Below are positions 1 through 12,339 of a DNA stretch of 64,000 nt, piece after piece. Made by a program: the position numbers and the translations under genes. Position 1 is the first letter of the stretch; each line of letters begins with the position of its first letter. The notes under the pieces are model-generated. The model saw only the letters and a list, made by a program, of their open reading frames with translations. It searched no databases and was not told the origin of the DNA. This DNA comes from Crocodylus rhombifer (Eukaryota; Chordata; Crocodylia; Crocodylidae), in assembly GCA_038503035.1 (NCBI GenBank), contig JAVSML010024430.1:496001-560000 (forward strand), written 5' to 3'.

Positions 1-1440
1 GGCCAGTCTAAGTGAACAGAAATCAATCTAAACCCCTAACCATACCAAAGTTTAGTGCACACAGATTGGTCTAAAATGGTGCAAGCGCTTTAAGATAGAC
101 CTGGTGTGAGGCACGTTCAATTGAGCTCAATTTAGGTTATACGGTGCATCGAGCTTCTGTACTGTTTCCAGTGGTGACACGTAGCGGGTGCACATGTACC
201 CACTGATAGCACCAGCATACCCAGTCAGGCTGCTCATGCCATGGGCAGGGGGGGCAGTTGGGTGCGCCAGCGCCTACCCTGTGAGCACCGGCCAGGGAGT
301 GCAAGTGCCGGATGTAGGCCACAGCTGCTTCCAGAAGCGCCCGCCCCCCACTTTCGGGAGCAGCATGGCCACTCACCAGCTGGTAAGTTTTGCTGCAGGG
401 GGACTCCCCCACCCCAGTTGGCATGATCAGTCATGGGGGGACCCCATGGGGTCCCCCCCAGTTGCTGACTGGTCACTGGGGCACACGCCTCCCAGACTAA
501 GGTGGCACCAGTCACCCATGACTGTTTCCCTATCAATTCAAGTTAGATCACTGTCCTCTGGCACCGCTTCCTTGCCTTTGCAGCCCCTGCTACCTCTCTC
601 TTACAAGCAGGCATGCTAGTACTCTGCCCAAGCTCAAGGGCTCCAGTGGAGTGCCCAGCAGGCTCCACCCCCAGCTCTCCCAGTGCTGAGCCAGCACAGC
701 CCTCTCCCCAGCCACGCCTCCTGCCATCTGTCAGTCACAGGCAGCAGCAAAGAGAAAGAAGGCACCTGTATCCATTACACAAGCCCAGTACCTGGGCACC
801 TGAGACCCTGGGCCATGGCCCTGCAGCCCGTGCTTGGGCACAGGCCCACAGATCCCAACCCTGGCACCCACACACTCAGCCAGGGATCCACATACTCCCA
901 CACTTGGGGACAGCCACACAGACCCCAACTCTGGCACCTGCACACCGCATCTCAAAGGCCAGAGCCAGGCCCCTGCCACTCAGACTTCAACTTAGACCAC
1001 CCTCTCTCCTGAGTAGGAGCCAGTGCAGGCAGCTCACCTCTGGTGGGTCAAGATGGCATGCAGGAGGGGGTACAGACCATCAGGACTCGGTCTGCACAGA
1101 AGCAACCCTGTGACCTCCACAGCTCAGCCACTGCTGGCAGGTACCTGAGCAGTGTGCACCTGGCATGCTGCACTTCGAATACTAGGGCCAAGGGGAGGCA
1201 CTGAACATCCAGGCCAAGGCAAGCAGAAAAATGCTCCTGGAAACTTCAGGAGCAAGTGTGGTATGGCCAGCTGCCTTGTTGCAGGGAGCCAGGGTTGTGA
1301 GCAGCACTGTCCAAGATGCTGAGCCAGAGGAGCCCATGGCAGGAGATCCATTGCCCAAAACCAGAGCATGGACACTTGAAGCCCTTCAACTCTATTCATC
1401 CAGGGAGCACTCTTTGGTCCCCAAGGGTGAGGAGGTAGTC
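1..1440. other. Intergenic stretch without recognisable gene
   Basis: Downstream flank of HPS5. The part from about 180 to 1,440 is GC-rich and CA/CCC-rich with several overlapping open frames in different phases. None shows a domain, a splice pattern or a conserved motif, so they look like chance frames in GC-rich DNA. I recognise no repeat family with confidence. Confidence 0.5.
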
Positions 1441-2110
1441 AGCCAGGGCTAATGAACTTAGACTCCATGTCACTGTGTGGGGCCAGCACCCCATCAGGGA
1501 GAGAGGCTTGCTCTCCCCAGTATCCCTGTGCTGAGCATGTATGGCCTGCCATGCCTGGTCTGTGCACTGTGCTGCCTCTGCCCAGGCTTTGTGGAAGAAC
1601 CCCTTGATCTCACAGATGTTGTAGAGGATGCATGTGACAACAAGGCACAGCAAGTTCTTCTCCTGCACCTTGAGACATGCTGAGAGCCCCCCAGTTCACA
1701 CTGAGGTAGCCGACGACACATTCCAGTCATGCGACCACCTGCTCGAGCAGTTGTTGAAGTTCTCCTGGCAGTCTAGCTACCCCATGTAGGGCTTCATGAA
1801 CAGGGCAGGATGAAGTAAGTTGGGTCACCAATAATGAGGGGAGGGATGCCAATAGCACTGATGATGAAACTGGGGGGTCCAGGAGCATAGCACCTGCTCT
1901 CCCTCATTTTGGGAGGTGGGGAGCTTCAGAAAATGTGGGCAGCATCATGGGCATTGCCTGTCCAGCCAGCAAAGATGGGTGCTTGTGATGTCCCACAGCA
2001 TCTAGTGAGATTCGCACAAACTGACAAGCAGGACACGGTGCAACTCCTAGGTCTGTGCTTGGGTGCAGGCAGTGGGATGTTATGGCAGGGTATGGGCAGG
2101 CTTGACCACA
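1440..2110 (-). mobile_element. PIF/Harbinger (HARBI1-like) transposase fossil
   Basis: Conceptual translation of the minus strand in shifting frames gives an ordered run of PIF/Harbinger DDE-nuclease landmarks. Near 1,930-2,000 there is a GWTGNAHDA block, equivalent to the family's Gw.GsaHD motif that carries a catalytic Asp. Near 1,800-1,870 there is a GDPTY block followed by a MKPY segment, equivalent to the second Asp region. Near 1,590-1,650 there is a CILYNICE block, equivalent to the family's LHNICE tail. Frameshifts and stops separate the blocks, so this is a dead copy. I saw no terminal repeats or target duplication, so the element ends are approximate. Confidence 0.72.
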
Positions 2111-2760
2111 AAATGACAAGTTAAATTTGGTACTGAAAATGAAACAAACTTCATTTATGTAAGGCAGTGCTCTTGTTATCCAACTTACAGATCTCTATCC
2201 ATTTGCAAACAACCAGGTTTCTACTCTTCCATGCTTGTATCATTCAGAACCTGCGAGAGCCGCTTCCCAGAAGGCATTGCTCATTATTAAAAATTGTAAC
2301 AGATTTTGGATTTCGACTTCTCCCAAAACCTAGAACCTAGAGGGGCCCACCTTTTTGCAGGTATATCATAAGGTAAGTCCCATCCTCTCCCTGATGGTAA
2401 TTCCAATCTACTTTCCCTGCCCAATCCACTACACTGTTCTTTCCTCCCACCTTAACTGCCGCTGGTCTCCCCGCTTGATCCACCACTCTGCTCCCTGCTT
2501 CCTTCTGGATCTGCCACATAATCAAAGAGAACAGCAATGGGGCACCCTGACTTGGACACAAGTAACTCTAATGTTCCTTCTTACACTAATTTCTAGTAAC
2601 TTATTGCTTTCTGAAAATATTCCATTGCTGGATTCAAATTCTGAGGCTTGGTTTCAACCATAGGACAATTATTCAAGGAAGGAGAATGTAACAACGCAAG
2701 CACCTACTCTGGACACTTTTAAGAAACATTTGACATTTATCTTTCTGGGATCCCTTCATA
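2111..2760. other. Intergenic stretch, nothing recognised
   Basis: AT-rich sequence between the Harbinger fossil and the first CR1. Short open frames occur on both strands, but no domain or repeat family is recognised. Confidence 0.5.
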
Positions 2761-2764
2761 GCGT

Positions 2765-4985
2765 CATAGTTTCATAGTTAGTACAGTCGGAAGGGACCTA
2801 AGTAGATCATCTAGTCCAACTCCCTGCCATGGGCAGGAAAAGATGCTGGGGTCAAACGAGACCAGCTAGGTGGCTGTCTAGCCTCTTTTTGAAGACCCCC
2901 AGCATAGGAGCAAGTACCACTTCCCTTGGAAGTCGGTTCCAGATCCTAGTCACCCTGACAGTAAATTAGTGCCTCCTGATGTCTAGTCTGAATCTACTCT
3001 CGGTCAACTTATGGCCATTGTTCTTTGTTACCCCCAGTAGTGCTCAGGGGAACAGGGACTCTCCCGTTGCATGCTGGTCCCCCTTGGCAAGTTTATAGGT
3101 GGCCACTAGATCCCCCCTCAGCCTTCTCTTGTGGAGGCTGAACAGGTTTAGGTCCCTTAGACTCTCCTCGTAGGGCCTGCCCTGCTGCCCCCTGATCATG
3201 CAAGTCACACTCCTCATGCTGTCCACATCCCTCCTGAAGTGTGGCGCCCAGAACTGGACACAGTACTCCAACAGCGGCCTGACCAGTGCTGCATAGAGGA
3301 GGAGGATCACCTCTTTGGACCTGCTCGAGATGCATCCGTGGATGCATGACAAGGTGTGGTTAGCCTTCCTGACTGCGTCCCCACACTGCCGGCCCATGTT
3401 CATCTTGGAGTCAATGATGACTCCAAGATCCTTTTCTGCCTCTGCACTGACGAGAAGGGAGTTCCCCAGCCTGTAGGTATGGTGCTGGTTCTTCCTCCCC
3501 AGGTGCATCACCTTGCACTTGCCCATATTGAAACCCATCCTATTCTCATCTGCCCACCCCTGTAACCTGTCCAGATCTAGTTGTAGCCTGTCCCTCCCTT
3601 CTAGTGTGTCCACGTCCCCCCACATCTTAGCGTCATTGGCAAATTTGAACAGGATGCTTTTCACCCCCTCATCCAAATCGCTGATGAAGATATTGAACAG
3701 TGCGGGCCTGAGGACCGAGCCCTGGGGGACCCCACTGCCCACATCTCTCCAGGTCAAACATGACCCATTCACCACCACTCTCTGGGTGCGGCCCTCCAGC
3801 CAATTTGTGACCCATCTGACTGTGTAGGTGTCCAGACCACAGACGCCTAATTTTTTAATGAGAACAGGGTGAGAGACAGTGTCGAAAGCCTTCCTAAAGT
3901 CCAGGAAGACTACATCCACTACTACCTCTGCATCTAAAGATTTTGTGACCTGGTCATAGAAGGCCACCAGGTTGGTTTGACAGGACCTGCCTCTAATGAA
4001 CCCATGCTGGTTGCCCCTAAGCATAATTTCCCCTGCTGGCCCCTCGCAGATGTGCTCCTGGATAATTTTCTCGAAGAGCTTCCTCAGGAGGTAAGACTAA
4101 TGGGCCTGTAGTTTCCTGGATCCTCTTTCCTCCCTTTTTTGAAAATGGGGACCACATTGGCCCTTTTCCAGTCATCAGGCACCACACCAGAGCACCATGA
4201 GTGCTCATAAAGCTGTGCCACCCCACAATGACCTCTGCTAATTCCCTTAGCACTCTGGGGTGGAGATTGTCAGGACCTGATAATCTGAACACATCTAGTC
4301 CCTCCAGAAGTTCCCCGACTAGGTCCTTACTGACCCTGGGCCTGGCTGCACCTCCCCATGGTCCTCCAGAATCCCAGTGGGGGGGGGAGGGGATGTCCCT
4401 GTCCCTGCTCAGAAAAATGGAGGCAAAGAATTTGTTAAAGAGATCAGCTTTGTCATCTGGTGCTACCACCAGATTACCAAGCATGTCCTGCAAAGGCCCC
4501 ACATTATTTGGTACCTTCTTTTTACCCCCATGCATTTAAAAAGGACTTCTTGTTATCTTTGATCCAGGTCACTAGTCCCAGTTCCATCTCTGCCTTAGCC
4601 TTCCTAACAGCCCCCCTACAATCTTGAGCCAAGAAGGTATAATCCTCCTTGATGGCCCCTCCCTTCCATTGGGTGTATGCTTCCTTTTTGACTTTGAGGC
4701 GTTCGTGGATGCTTTTAGTGAGCCATGGGGGGCTTTTGAGCACTTGTGCCTCCTTTGATCCGTGTGGGGATTGTCACTCTTTGGGCTTGGAGGATTGTCT
4801 CCTTAAGGAATGATCACTCTTCTTGGACTCCCAACTCCCTTCCCCTCTGGGACCTCAGTGCCTCCCCGACTAGTCTCCTTACCTCATTGAAATCTGCTCT
4901 CCTGAAATCTAGAGCTGTTGCCTTACAGCAGGCACCCTGCACTGGATGGTAAATTCCAGTAGGCTACGGTCACTATTGCCCAAGT
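2765..4985 (-). mobile_element. CR1 LINE, 5'-truncated, reverse transcriptase region
   Basis: The element reads on the minus strand. Its 3' end at about 2,765-2,830 has the CR1 tail (TCATAG repeats followed by a GGAAGGGACCT-type block). Minus-strand translation of 4,024-3,044 gives about 326 residues of CR1 ORF2 reverse transcriptase: GFIRGRSCQTN, then FLDFRKAFDTVSH (catalytic domain A) and GVPQGSVL (domain B). The YADD position reads FANDAKMWGD, so the first catalytic Asp of domain C is replaced by Asn. The C-terminal half ends in the [14 protein letters not shown] block. Segments at 4,017-4,743 (KPPWLT-type linker) extend it upstream in a broken frame. It is 5'-truncated and inactive, but less decayed than the neighbouring CR1. 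Confidence 0.88.
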
Positions 4986-4989
4986 GGTT

Positions 4990-5083
4990 GAGCTCTTGAC
5001 CCTAGCTGACTTCCTGCTAGGGGGCTGGACTCAATGATCTTCTGAGGTCCCTTCCAGCCCTAATGTCTATGAAATCTATGAAA
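4990..5083 (+). mobile_element. CR1 3'-tail fragment
   Basis: Short plus-strand copy of the CR1 3' end: GGGCTGGACT, then a GATCTTCTGAGGTCCCTTCCAG-type block, then CTATGAA repeats. It abuts the minus-strand CR1, giving a 5'-to-5' arrangement, and it is followed directly by a long G tract. Confidence 0.75.

Positions 5084-5122
<39 letters not shown>
5084..5122 (+). repeat. Homopolymer of 39 consecutive G
   Basis: An uninterrupted 39-nt G run immediately 3' of a CR1 tail. It could fold as G-quadruplex DNA. Its exact length should be read as approximate because homopolymers are error-prone in assemblies. Confidence 0.95.
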
Positions 5123-5124
<2 letters not shown>

Positions 5125-5656
5125 GGTTGCTTTAGGCAAAAAAATACCAGCCAAAAACAGCATGTTTTTCTTGTTATGTAAACAGTAATAGCTTCAGGGT
5201 CAGAGCCAAATGCTTAAATAAGTCCTTTGATTAATCATTTGAATTGAGTTGAGAAAAAAAAATAACAAATCTCAGCTGGCATTTAAAGATTGCTTGGTGT
5301 TTTAGCATTTGTTCTGCTCATTAATGAAGGTTGTATTGTCATAGCTCACTTCCCAATGCAGCATGCCAAACTATTGCCTTAGAAATGCACAGGGAAAGGC
5401 CCCATACTGTGAAGTAGTGTTTAGTCACTGAAAACTTGAGGCATTCAGCCCATTAAAATTTCCACCATGTTGAAAGTGTCATCTGTTCTGCATATAAAGT
5501 TTTTGAGTAAGGTGCATATTTGATGAGAGTGGGTTTGTTTGTATTTTTTTACAATTTCTTTTTTTAAATCTTGCAAAATTTTGCAAACACGTTTTAACAT
5601 GTTTAAATTTACTGGTGTGATCTCATTTCTGGTCTTAGGTGTTTGCCTTGCAATAA

Positions 5657-8600
5657 TATATAGAATCATAAAATCATACAGAAGTAAGACTGGAAGGAAC
5701 CTACAAGCTCATCAACTCCAATCCCCTGCTTAAAGCAGGACTATCCCTGTCTAAGCCATTTGTCAGGGTTGCTAAATACGCAGCCTATGGTGCTGTCTCA
5801 TCCATCCCGTCTCATCCATGGGCTCCTCATGAGTCTGAAAATGGCAATGGGGACTAGTGGCCCAGCTCCTGTTGCCAGATTTCCAGACCCATGGAGCCTG
5901 AGGTCCCAAGCACTGGATAGAGTACTCAATCCCAGTGTGCAAGGCTGGGCTGGGGTGGCACTGGGCCTTACAGCTCAAAACTCAATGGGGATGGGGGGTG
6001 CGATGCAAGGACTTGGTGTCCAATCCCAGAGCATGGGGCAGGAAGCAGCAGCAGCACTGGGCAACCAGGTCCCCATCCCAGTATGCAGGGCCTCAGGGCT
6101 GATTTAGTCTGCAGACTGCCCATGCCACTCATCTGGCCCATGGGGCCAAAAGGTTGAACATCACTGGTCTACCCTCTTCTTAGAAACTGCCAAGAGAGAC
6201 TTCATAAGCTTCTTAGGTAGTCTGTTCCAGTGTTAACCACCCTTCTAGTGAGAAAGTTCTTCCCAATATCTAACTTAAATTTCCCGAGTTATAATTTAAA
6301 ACCATTGCTTCTTGTCCTGCCCCCTGCAGACATGTGGAATCCTCTACATAACCACCCTTCAGCTATTTGATGACAGCTATCAAATCCTTCATATTCTATT
6401 CCCCAGACTAGTTCTTTCAGCATTTCCTCATATAAGTCAAACTTCCCATACCTCTAATCATTTTTGAAGATCTCTGCTGGACTCTTTACAGTTTATCCAT
6501 AACCTTCTGGAAGTGTGGAGCCTAAAATACTACTCCAGGTAAAACCTTACCAGTGCTGAATTAATTGGGAGAATTGCTTCCCTTGATTTGCAAGTGATGT
6601 TCTTGTTAAAAACAATCCAGTATGCTATGGCCTTTTTTGCAATGAGGGCGCAGTTAACTCATACTCACATTATGGTCTGCTGGTCCCCACATCCTTCTCT
6701 GTGGTTCTACAGCTTAGCCAGCCATTCCCCAGTCTGTATTTGTATATACAAATTATTCCATCCCAGGTACAGGATTTCACACTTTTCTTACTGAATTTAA
6801 TTGATTTTGGACCATTTCTCCAAGGTTATCCAAGTCATCCTGCAACTTGATGTCATCTGCAAATTTGCTGACTGTGCACTAAATTCCATACTCCAAATCA
6901 TTAATGAAGATATTAAACAGTACCTGACTCAGGACAGACCACTGGGGAACCCCACTCAATACCTTTTTCCAAATCAACAGTCACTGATTACTACTCTTTG
7001 AGACTGATAAATCTATCTTTCAAGACTTTCATCTATTCTGTATTTCCTTGGCTTACGATTGAAAATGTCATGGAAGACTACATTAAAAGCCTTACTAAGG
7101 TCTAGGTACACCTCATCCACAGAACGTTATTAGAGAAGGAAACCAAAGTGGTCAGGCATGACTTGCTCTTGATGAATCCATGCTGGATGTTCCTGATCTT
7201 CCTCAGGCGCTTTTAAATGAATTGCTTGATGACCTGCTGCATAATGTTCCCTAGTATTGTGATCAAATTGTATGGTCTGTAATTCCTCTTCTTCCCATTC
7301 TTACAGATGGGCATTGTATTTGTCTTTTTTTGAGTCATCTGGGACCTCACCCAACCTTGGAGTTCTCAAATGAATTCAGAGCAAATGGCTCTGAAATTAT
7401 CTCAGTCAATTACTTCAGTGCTGTAGGTTGCATCCCATCCAGCCCTGCTGACTTGAAAACATTTAGCTTCTTTATGTAACCTGACCTTGCTCTGCTTTAA
7501 GGTGCTTATCTTTTCCCCATCCATGCTGCCAACTGCACTTGCCAACCTTACTTGTGAAGGCTGAAGTAAAAATAGCATTAAATACTTCTACCTTTTCTGC
7601 ATCCTCCATTACTAGATTGGCTTCTGCATTCAGTGAGGAACTTAAACTTTCCTTGGCCTTCCTCTTAAATTCTGACATACTTGCAGATTCCTTTTTATTG
7701 CTTTTTGTGTCCCTCCTAAGTTGCATCTCAAATCATACCTTGGCTTTCACAATTTTCTCCTTGCATGCCTGTGTGATGCTCTCATATTCTTCCATATGAA
7801 TACAGCTAAGTTTCCTCTTTTTGTAGAATTCCTGTTTGAATCTGATCATTGACAGCTCAGCAGTGGAGAGGACAGTCTGTCAGTGATTGGTGGACCCAAA
7901 AAGCAGACCTCTATTGCTCCTGGCTGGAGGTCACCTTCAAGGCAACTTTGTAGCTCTCCAGCCACTGAACTGAAAGGTCTGTATGTCCCCTCACTAAAGC
8001 GCTGTTTAGCCAGACTGGCTTTGCTGCTGCACTTTGTTTTGTTCCTTTGCATTGAAGTAGTTTGGTTGTGCATCTTTAATAGGACCTCCTTAAAGTACAG
8101 GAAACCTTACTGGGCTTGCCTTCCTCTCCAACTTGCCACCCAGAGGATCCTGCCCACCAGCTTCCTGAGTTTGTTATAGATTGCTTTTCTAAAGTCCACC
8201 ATCTTTATTCTGCTGTTCTCCTTCCTTTCCTTAGGATCTTGAACTGCATCATATTCACTGTCACCCAAGTTACCTTCTGCCTTTGTATTTTTAAACAATT
8301 CTTCCCTGATTGTGACCGGCATGTCGAGAAGAGCTTCCCCAGAGTTGGCCGCTACCACCTGTATCATGAAGTTATCCGTGACACCATCCAGGAACTTGCT
8401 AGATTGCCTGTGCAGTCCAGCAGATGTCACAGTAAGTAAAGCCCCTGTGAGGACAGAGCCTGCAATTTGAAAACTTTGGTTAGTTGTTTAAATGAAGCCT
8501 CATCTACCTCTTCCACCTGTTTGGTGGTCTATAATAGACATCTACCCATAACATGACCCTTGCCATTTTCCCCTCTTATCTTGACATAGAAACTTTTAAC

Positions 8601-8890
8601 AGGCTTACCTTCTGTTTTATACTACACCTCAGAACAGGCATACATCCTGCTCGTGGAGAGTAATGCCACTACCTTTTTTCCCTCTGCCTGTACTTCCTGA
8701 ACAAGTCAATCCATCTATGACACACAGTACTCCAGGCATGCAAACTATCCCACTAAGTTTCTGTTATCCCAATTATATCATACTTACATGATTGTACTAC
8801 AGATTCTAATTCTTCCTGCTTAATCCCCACACTTCTTGCATTATAAACTTCTCAGGAAACTAGTTGATTGCCCTGATTTTTTGCTTTCTC
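5657..8890 (-). mobile_element. Old near-complete CR1/L3-like LINE (endonuclease plus reverse transcriptase)
   Basis: A heavily decayed CR1-type LINE on the minus strand. The 3' tail lies at 5,657-5,760 (AGAATCATA, then an ACTGGAAGGAACCT block). Degenerate RT segments follow at 6,180-7,460, an NLVMEDAEKVEVFNA linker at about 7,560-7,650, and at 8,430-8,110 the post-endonuclease segment SSKFLDGVTDNFMIQVV followed by a REELF block. A YYRPP-like endonuclease motif followed by EEVDEASFKQL lies at about 8,480-8,545. Many stops and frameshifts interrupt it. A later MITE splits it near 5,765-6,170. It covers more of ORF2 than the other CR1s here and is clearly older. Confidence 0.78.
5765..6170. mobile_element. 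hAT-type MITE inserted in the old CR1
   Basis: GC-richer insert interrupting the CR1 3' UTR. Its right end (CTGGCCCATGGGGCC, then GGTTGAACATCACTG) matches the inverted left terminus of the MITE at 33,270. CR1 sequence resumes at about 6,171. The left boundary and target duplication are not clear. Confidence 0.5.
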
Positions 8891-8899
8891 TACATTAAT

Positions 8900-10205
8900 A
8901 TAGTCACGCAATTAAAGATTCCCAGGTCACAAACAGGCATTAACATCTGTAGCACTAAATATGCTCTTGTCGTGCTACAAAAAGTAAGCATACCGCTGTT
9001 CAAGCTACTTGTGGCATTACAAAAGACACTGAAAAAAGGCCACAAAACAGGGCTATTTTTGAAGAGAAACGCCTCGGTTTTCCAGTGCTACATACACGCT
9101 TGTTCAGTTTTATGTAGTGCTACAGAGGCCTCTAGCCCTGCCCTCCCCCCAGGATCCCACAATCCTCTGCTCTCCCTCCCCAAGGGGAAGGAAGGACAGC
9201 AGCTGACTTTCTGATAACTCACCCAAGAGTGAACTATCAGGGAGTCCTGCTGCTGCCATGGGGCAACACAGCTGGACCTTTGTGTGCTCAGACGGGCTGA
9301 ACCCCTGCCTGGTTCTTCTGATCAAGGGAGCCTGATAGGGACAGCTGTCTCAAAGCTACCCCCCTGGGAACAGCTACCACAGCTTAAAGAGCCCTGGCTC
9401 TTGAAAGAGAGTTTTAAAAAGCAGTACTAAAACCTGCCTGGCATTACTAGGGGCAGCAGGGCTGAGGAATGCAGTTCCTTTTGCCCCTGCTAAGTCCACA
9501 GACAGCTTTTCAACAGCTGCCTGCACATCGAGAGCCTACCCCCTTCCCGAGCAAGGAAGTGGGTAGGCTGTCAATTATGTCAGTCTTTCTCCAACCTTGT
9601 AAGATCAGGGACACAGACCACATTAACTAAGCTTCATGTCCATAAGAATAGTTTATAGACTGCATATACAGCATAGGCCTCAAGACACAGTAAATTAAGT
9701 GCCACATAGATTATAGGGAAGTGTTGCATGTCACACTGCATTAGCAAATATTTAATCATTTTTGATGCATGTATTATATTGTATCCAGGCACATAGAGCA
9801 GGGACAGTTAAAGATGTGCACGTATTCCAGTTTTGGCATTTCCCGACTACAGCATTGTAACCTCTAATCTTCAACAATCTCCAAATGGGAGACACACTTA
9901 AGATACTAATGGAACACAAGCACCATCTATAGGCTGTGCTAACACCTTGCATGTTTAAAGGGTTGTTCATACAGATCCCCAAGCAATTTACTTAAATGGA
10001 TAAATGACATTATCCTCATCTTACAGAAAAAACCTGGAACACAGAAAAGTAGCAATATATTACAAAGCCCAACCCACTCAGTAACAAAATCCACATCCCG
10101 TTTCGCATTTTTCTCTAATGATGTTTGTGTTAGTTGAAACACAAGCTCATTTTAAGTGTCAAAGGTTTAGCAAATATTGCTTTAAAGTGGTAAAATAGAA
10201 AAAAA
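8900..10205. other. Intergenic flank downstream of HPS5
   Basis: No gene recognised. A small hairpin with AGCCTACCC and GGGTAGGCT arms lies at 9,533-9,569. A weak MIR-like core (ATTATCCTCATCTTACAGA) lies near 9,995-10,100. A repeated GTGCTACA-type word at 8,970-9,125 hints at an unidentified old repeat. Confidence 0.45.
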
Positions 10206-10232
10206 CAAAGTATGTGAACAGAAAATTAATGA

Positions 10233-10238
10233 TTTATT
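10233..10238 (-). terminator. HPS5: Candidate distal HPS5 polyadenylation signal
   Basis: AATAAA on the minus strand (TTTATT as printed), followed within about 40 nt by a T-rich stretch on that strand. It would give a 3' UTR of about 2.1 kb. A second AATAAA at 11,708-11,713 would give a short one of about 0.63 kb. I cannot tell from sequence which one is used. Confidence 0.45.
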
Positions 10239-10434
10239 GTTTAAAAAAAAATCAGCATTATGAAGGTGTACAAAAACAAGTTATAAAAAGGGCATGTATA
10301 CAAGTTGTCAGCTGTTCTGTTACTTTGTCTTCTAAGAGAGGAGACATCAATAGTTTTCTATGATGCACCATGTATGAGTTCTCCTGAGATGGGTGACAGA
10401 ATGGATACAGATTGTTACACTCTCACAGTGCTGC

Positions 10435-10600
10435 ATAAAACTGTGCTAATTAATCCCAACACCCAGTTGAGGTAGAAGTAGGCTTTTGTTTGTTTGTTTT
10501 TTTACAGGTAGGGAAACAGGCACACAAAGATGAAATTAATTGTTGAAAGCCTGGCAGCTTATCAGTGGCAAAGGCAGGGTAACAACTAAGGAGTACGTAC
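10435..10600 (+). repeat. MIR SINE fossil
   Basis: Diverged copy of the MIR core in plus orientation: GCTAATTAATCCCAACACCC, then TTTTACAGGTAGGGAAACAGGCAC, then AAGCCTGGCAGCTTATCAGTGGCA. The order and spacing match the CORE-SINE family. It is antisense to HPS5 and probably inside its 3' UTR. Confidence 0.7.
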
Positions 10601-11707
10601 CTATCATATCACAAGACCATGGTGTGCTTTAGGTTACAAGATGGTGCTTTTTTTTTTTCTTTTTAAACCAAACCCCCCAAACAATTCAAGCTGAAAATTG
10701 GCTTTTGGTGTTTTTCCTCCCTATGAAGAAGGATTAAAGTTATGAAAAGCCCGCTACTGGGCCCGTGCCTGTGGACTTTTAACCTGTCCAGCAAAGCTAC
10801 CAATCCCTCCACCGAAGGCAGCAAGTCTTCTAGCATGTGAGAGAAAAAGGTTATGCATCCACCTGCAGTTTCATACAATCACATTACACCTTTGAACATG
10901 AAAATGACATGAGGAACTAAAATCTATTTTTATCCCAAAATAAAATAATTCATTTGAAATGGAACAAATGGAGACCAAAATGTGCATGTAAAAAGAGATT
11001 GCTTTTAAAGTTATACTGTCATTAAAGACAACATTTTAGTTTTGACAGAAAAAACTGAGAAAAAGTAACTTTAAGAGAGTTATTTCTTTTTAAAAAGATT
11101 TGGGGGGGGGTGGGGAGGGCAAGCAAGGGGGCGCAACATGACCATAATCCAGACATTATGTACTGTGGAAGTGAGACCCTAAAATGAAAATGGGCTGTAA
11201 CTACAATCTTTTCTTTTCTTTATGTTCTCCATCTCAGCTGAAATAAAGTGTACAAAAAGGTAAACAGTAAGGTGCAAAGCATGTTTTTTGGAAATGAAAC
11301 AGTAAAACTAGATGTACAATGATTCAAATCTAGTATTTTAATGCTTGTAAGAAGAGGTTAAGACTTCTTTAAAAAAGCCACAAGATTTTTAGCCTGACAG
11401 TCTCTCTCTAAAATATTTGTTAGTACTTTCAGCTTTTTAAAAACAGGCAATTTAAAAAAGTATGCAGTTTTCTCTCATTTTCTGAACAGATCCAAAAAAA
11501 AAAAAAAATCAAAGTAATACTGACATCTCAAAAAATCTACTGGCATTTCACAAAAGAAATCAGAGATCATGTTTTGTAATAGATGCGTGCACAATTTAGG
11601 AAATTTGTGTTTGCCCATTTTTCAATTGTATATTTATAAATGGCATTTGTTATCCAATATCTTAATGTATTATTCAACTGTATGCAATCCATTCTGCATA
11701 AGATTAC

Positions 11708-11713
11708 TTTATT
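11708..11713 (-). terminator. HPS5: Candidate proximal HPS5 polyadenylation signal
   Basis: AATAAA on the minus strand about 630 nt after the HPS5 stop codon. It is an alternative to the distal signal at 10,233. Confidence 0.35.
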
Positions 11714-12339
11714 CCAGTCATACGAGGCAAAAATAATGTCTTTTTTAAGTGGCAAGATTAGACGGTCTGTATAATTGGGAAAAATCTGCATCCTTGCATT
11801 CACTCACTGTAACTATTTGCAAAAACGAACAGTCAAAAAGAAGATAGATGGGAATGTGGCTTAAGTATTTCTGAGAGGGCGTAAGCTCATGCTTACAATG
11901 TACACAGAATTAGTCATTTGAAAGTTTAAATTATGAACAGAAAAGAGTTGATCAAGGCAAGGGAGTACTTCAAAGTCTAATTTGATGTTCAAAGGAATAA
12001 CCTCCTAACCAACTCTTAATTCATGCAGTGCTGTTAGCAAATTTCTTCAGGAGTTTTAATCTTCAGTGTAAAATATTCAGACTCATGTAGACCTAATTTC
12101 AGCATAAGCATTGGATTACTTTCATCCAAGACATCCTACAACTTGTTATAAGTGCAAATGTTAAGCTGTCCAGGAAGTTTAAAATTTAGCTCAGGTAAAT
12201 CTTCTCATGCAATTTGGCTGAATATATTATTTTCTTGATAGGATCTTGTCTCTTTAAGAGGTTATGCAGTTTAAGAGGCACTTTAATTTATAATATGTAC
12301 AGTACAGAACTTCTTTTCAATATTTTCAGGGATCATTTG

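Larger units (their letters stand above)
10210..12339 (-). other. HPS5: HPS5 3' UTR (long form, inferred)
   Basis: AT-rich sequence following the HPS5 stop codon and running to the distal AATAAA. It has no further exon-like signal and contains a MIR fossil at 10,435-10,600. The length is inferred only from the position of polyadenylation signals. Confidence 0.45.

Noticed and set aside
613..1113. 166-codon open frame with Pro/Ser/Gln/His-rich translation
   Set aside because: It is low complexity with several overlapping frames on both strands, and has no domain, splice sites or start context. It fits chance frames in GC-rich DNA.
8116..8439. 107-codon plus-strand frame
   Set aside because: It is antisense to the CR1 endonuclease-linker region on the minus strand, which explains it fully.
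1..10200. Serum amyloid A or another neighbour gene expected near HPS5 in mammals
   Set aside because: No exon with such similarity was seen. The stretch is filled by transposon fossils and unrecognised sequence.
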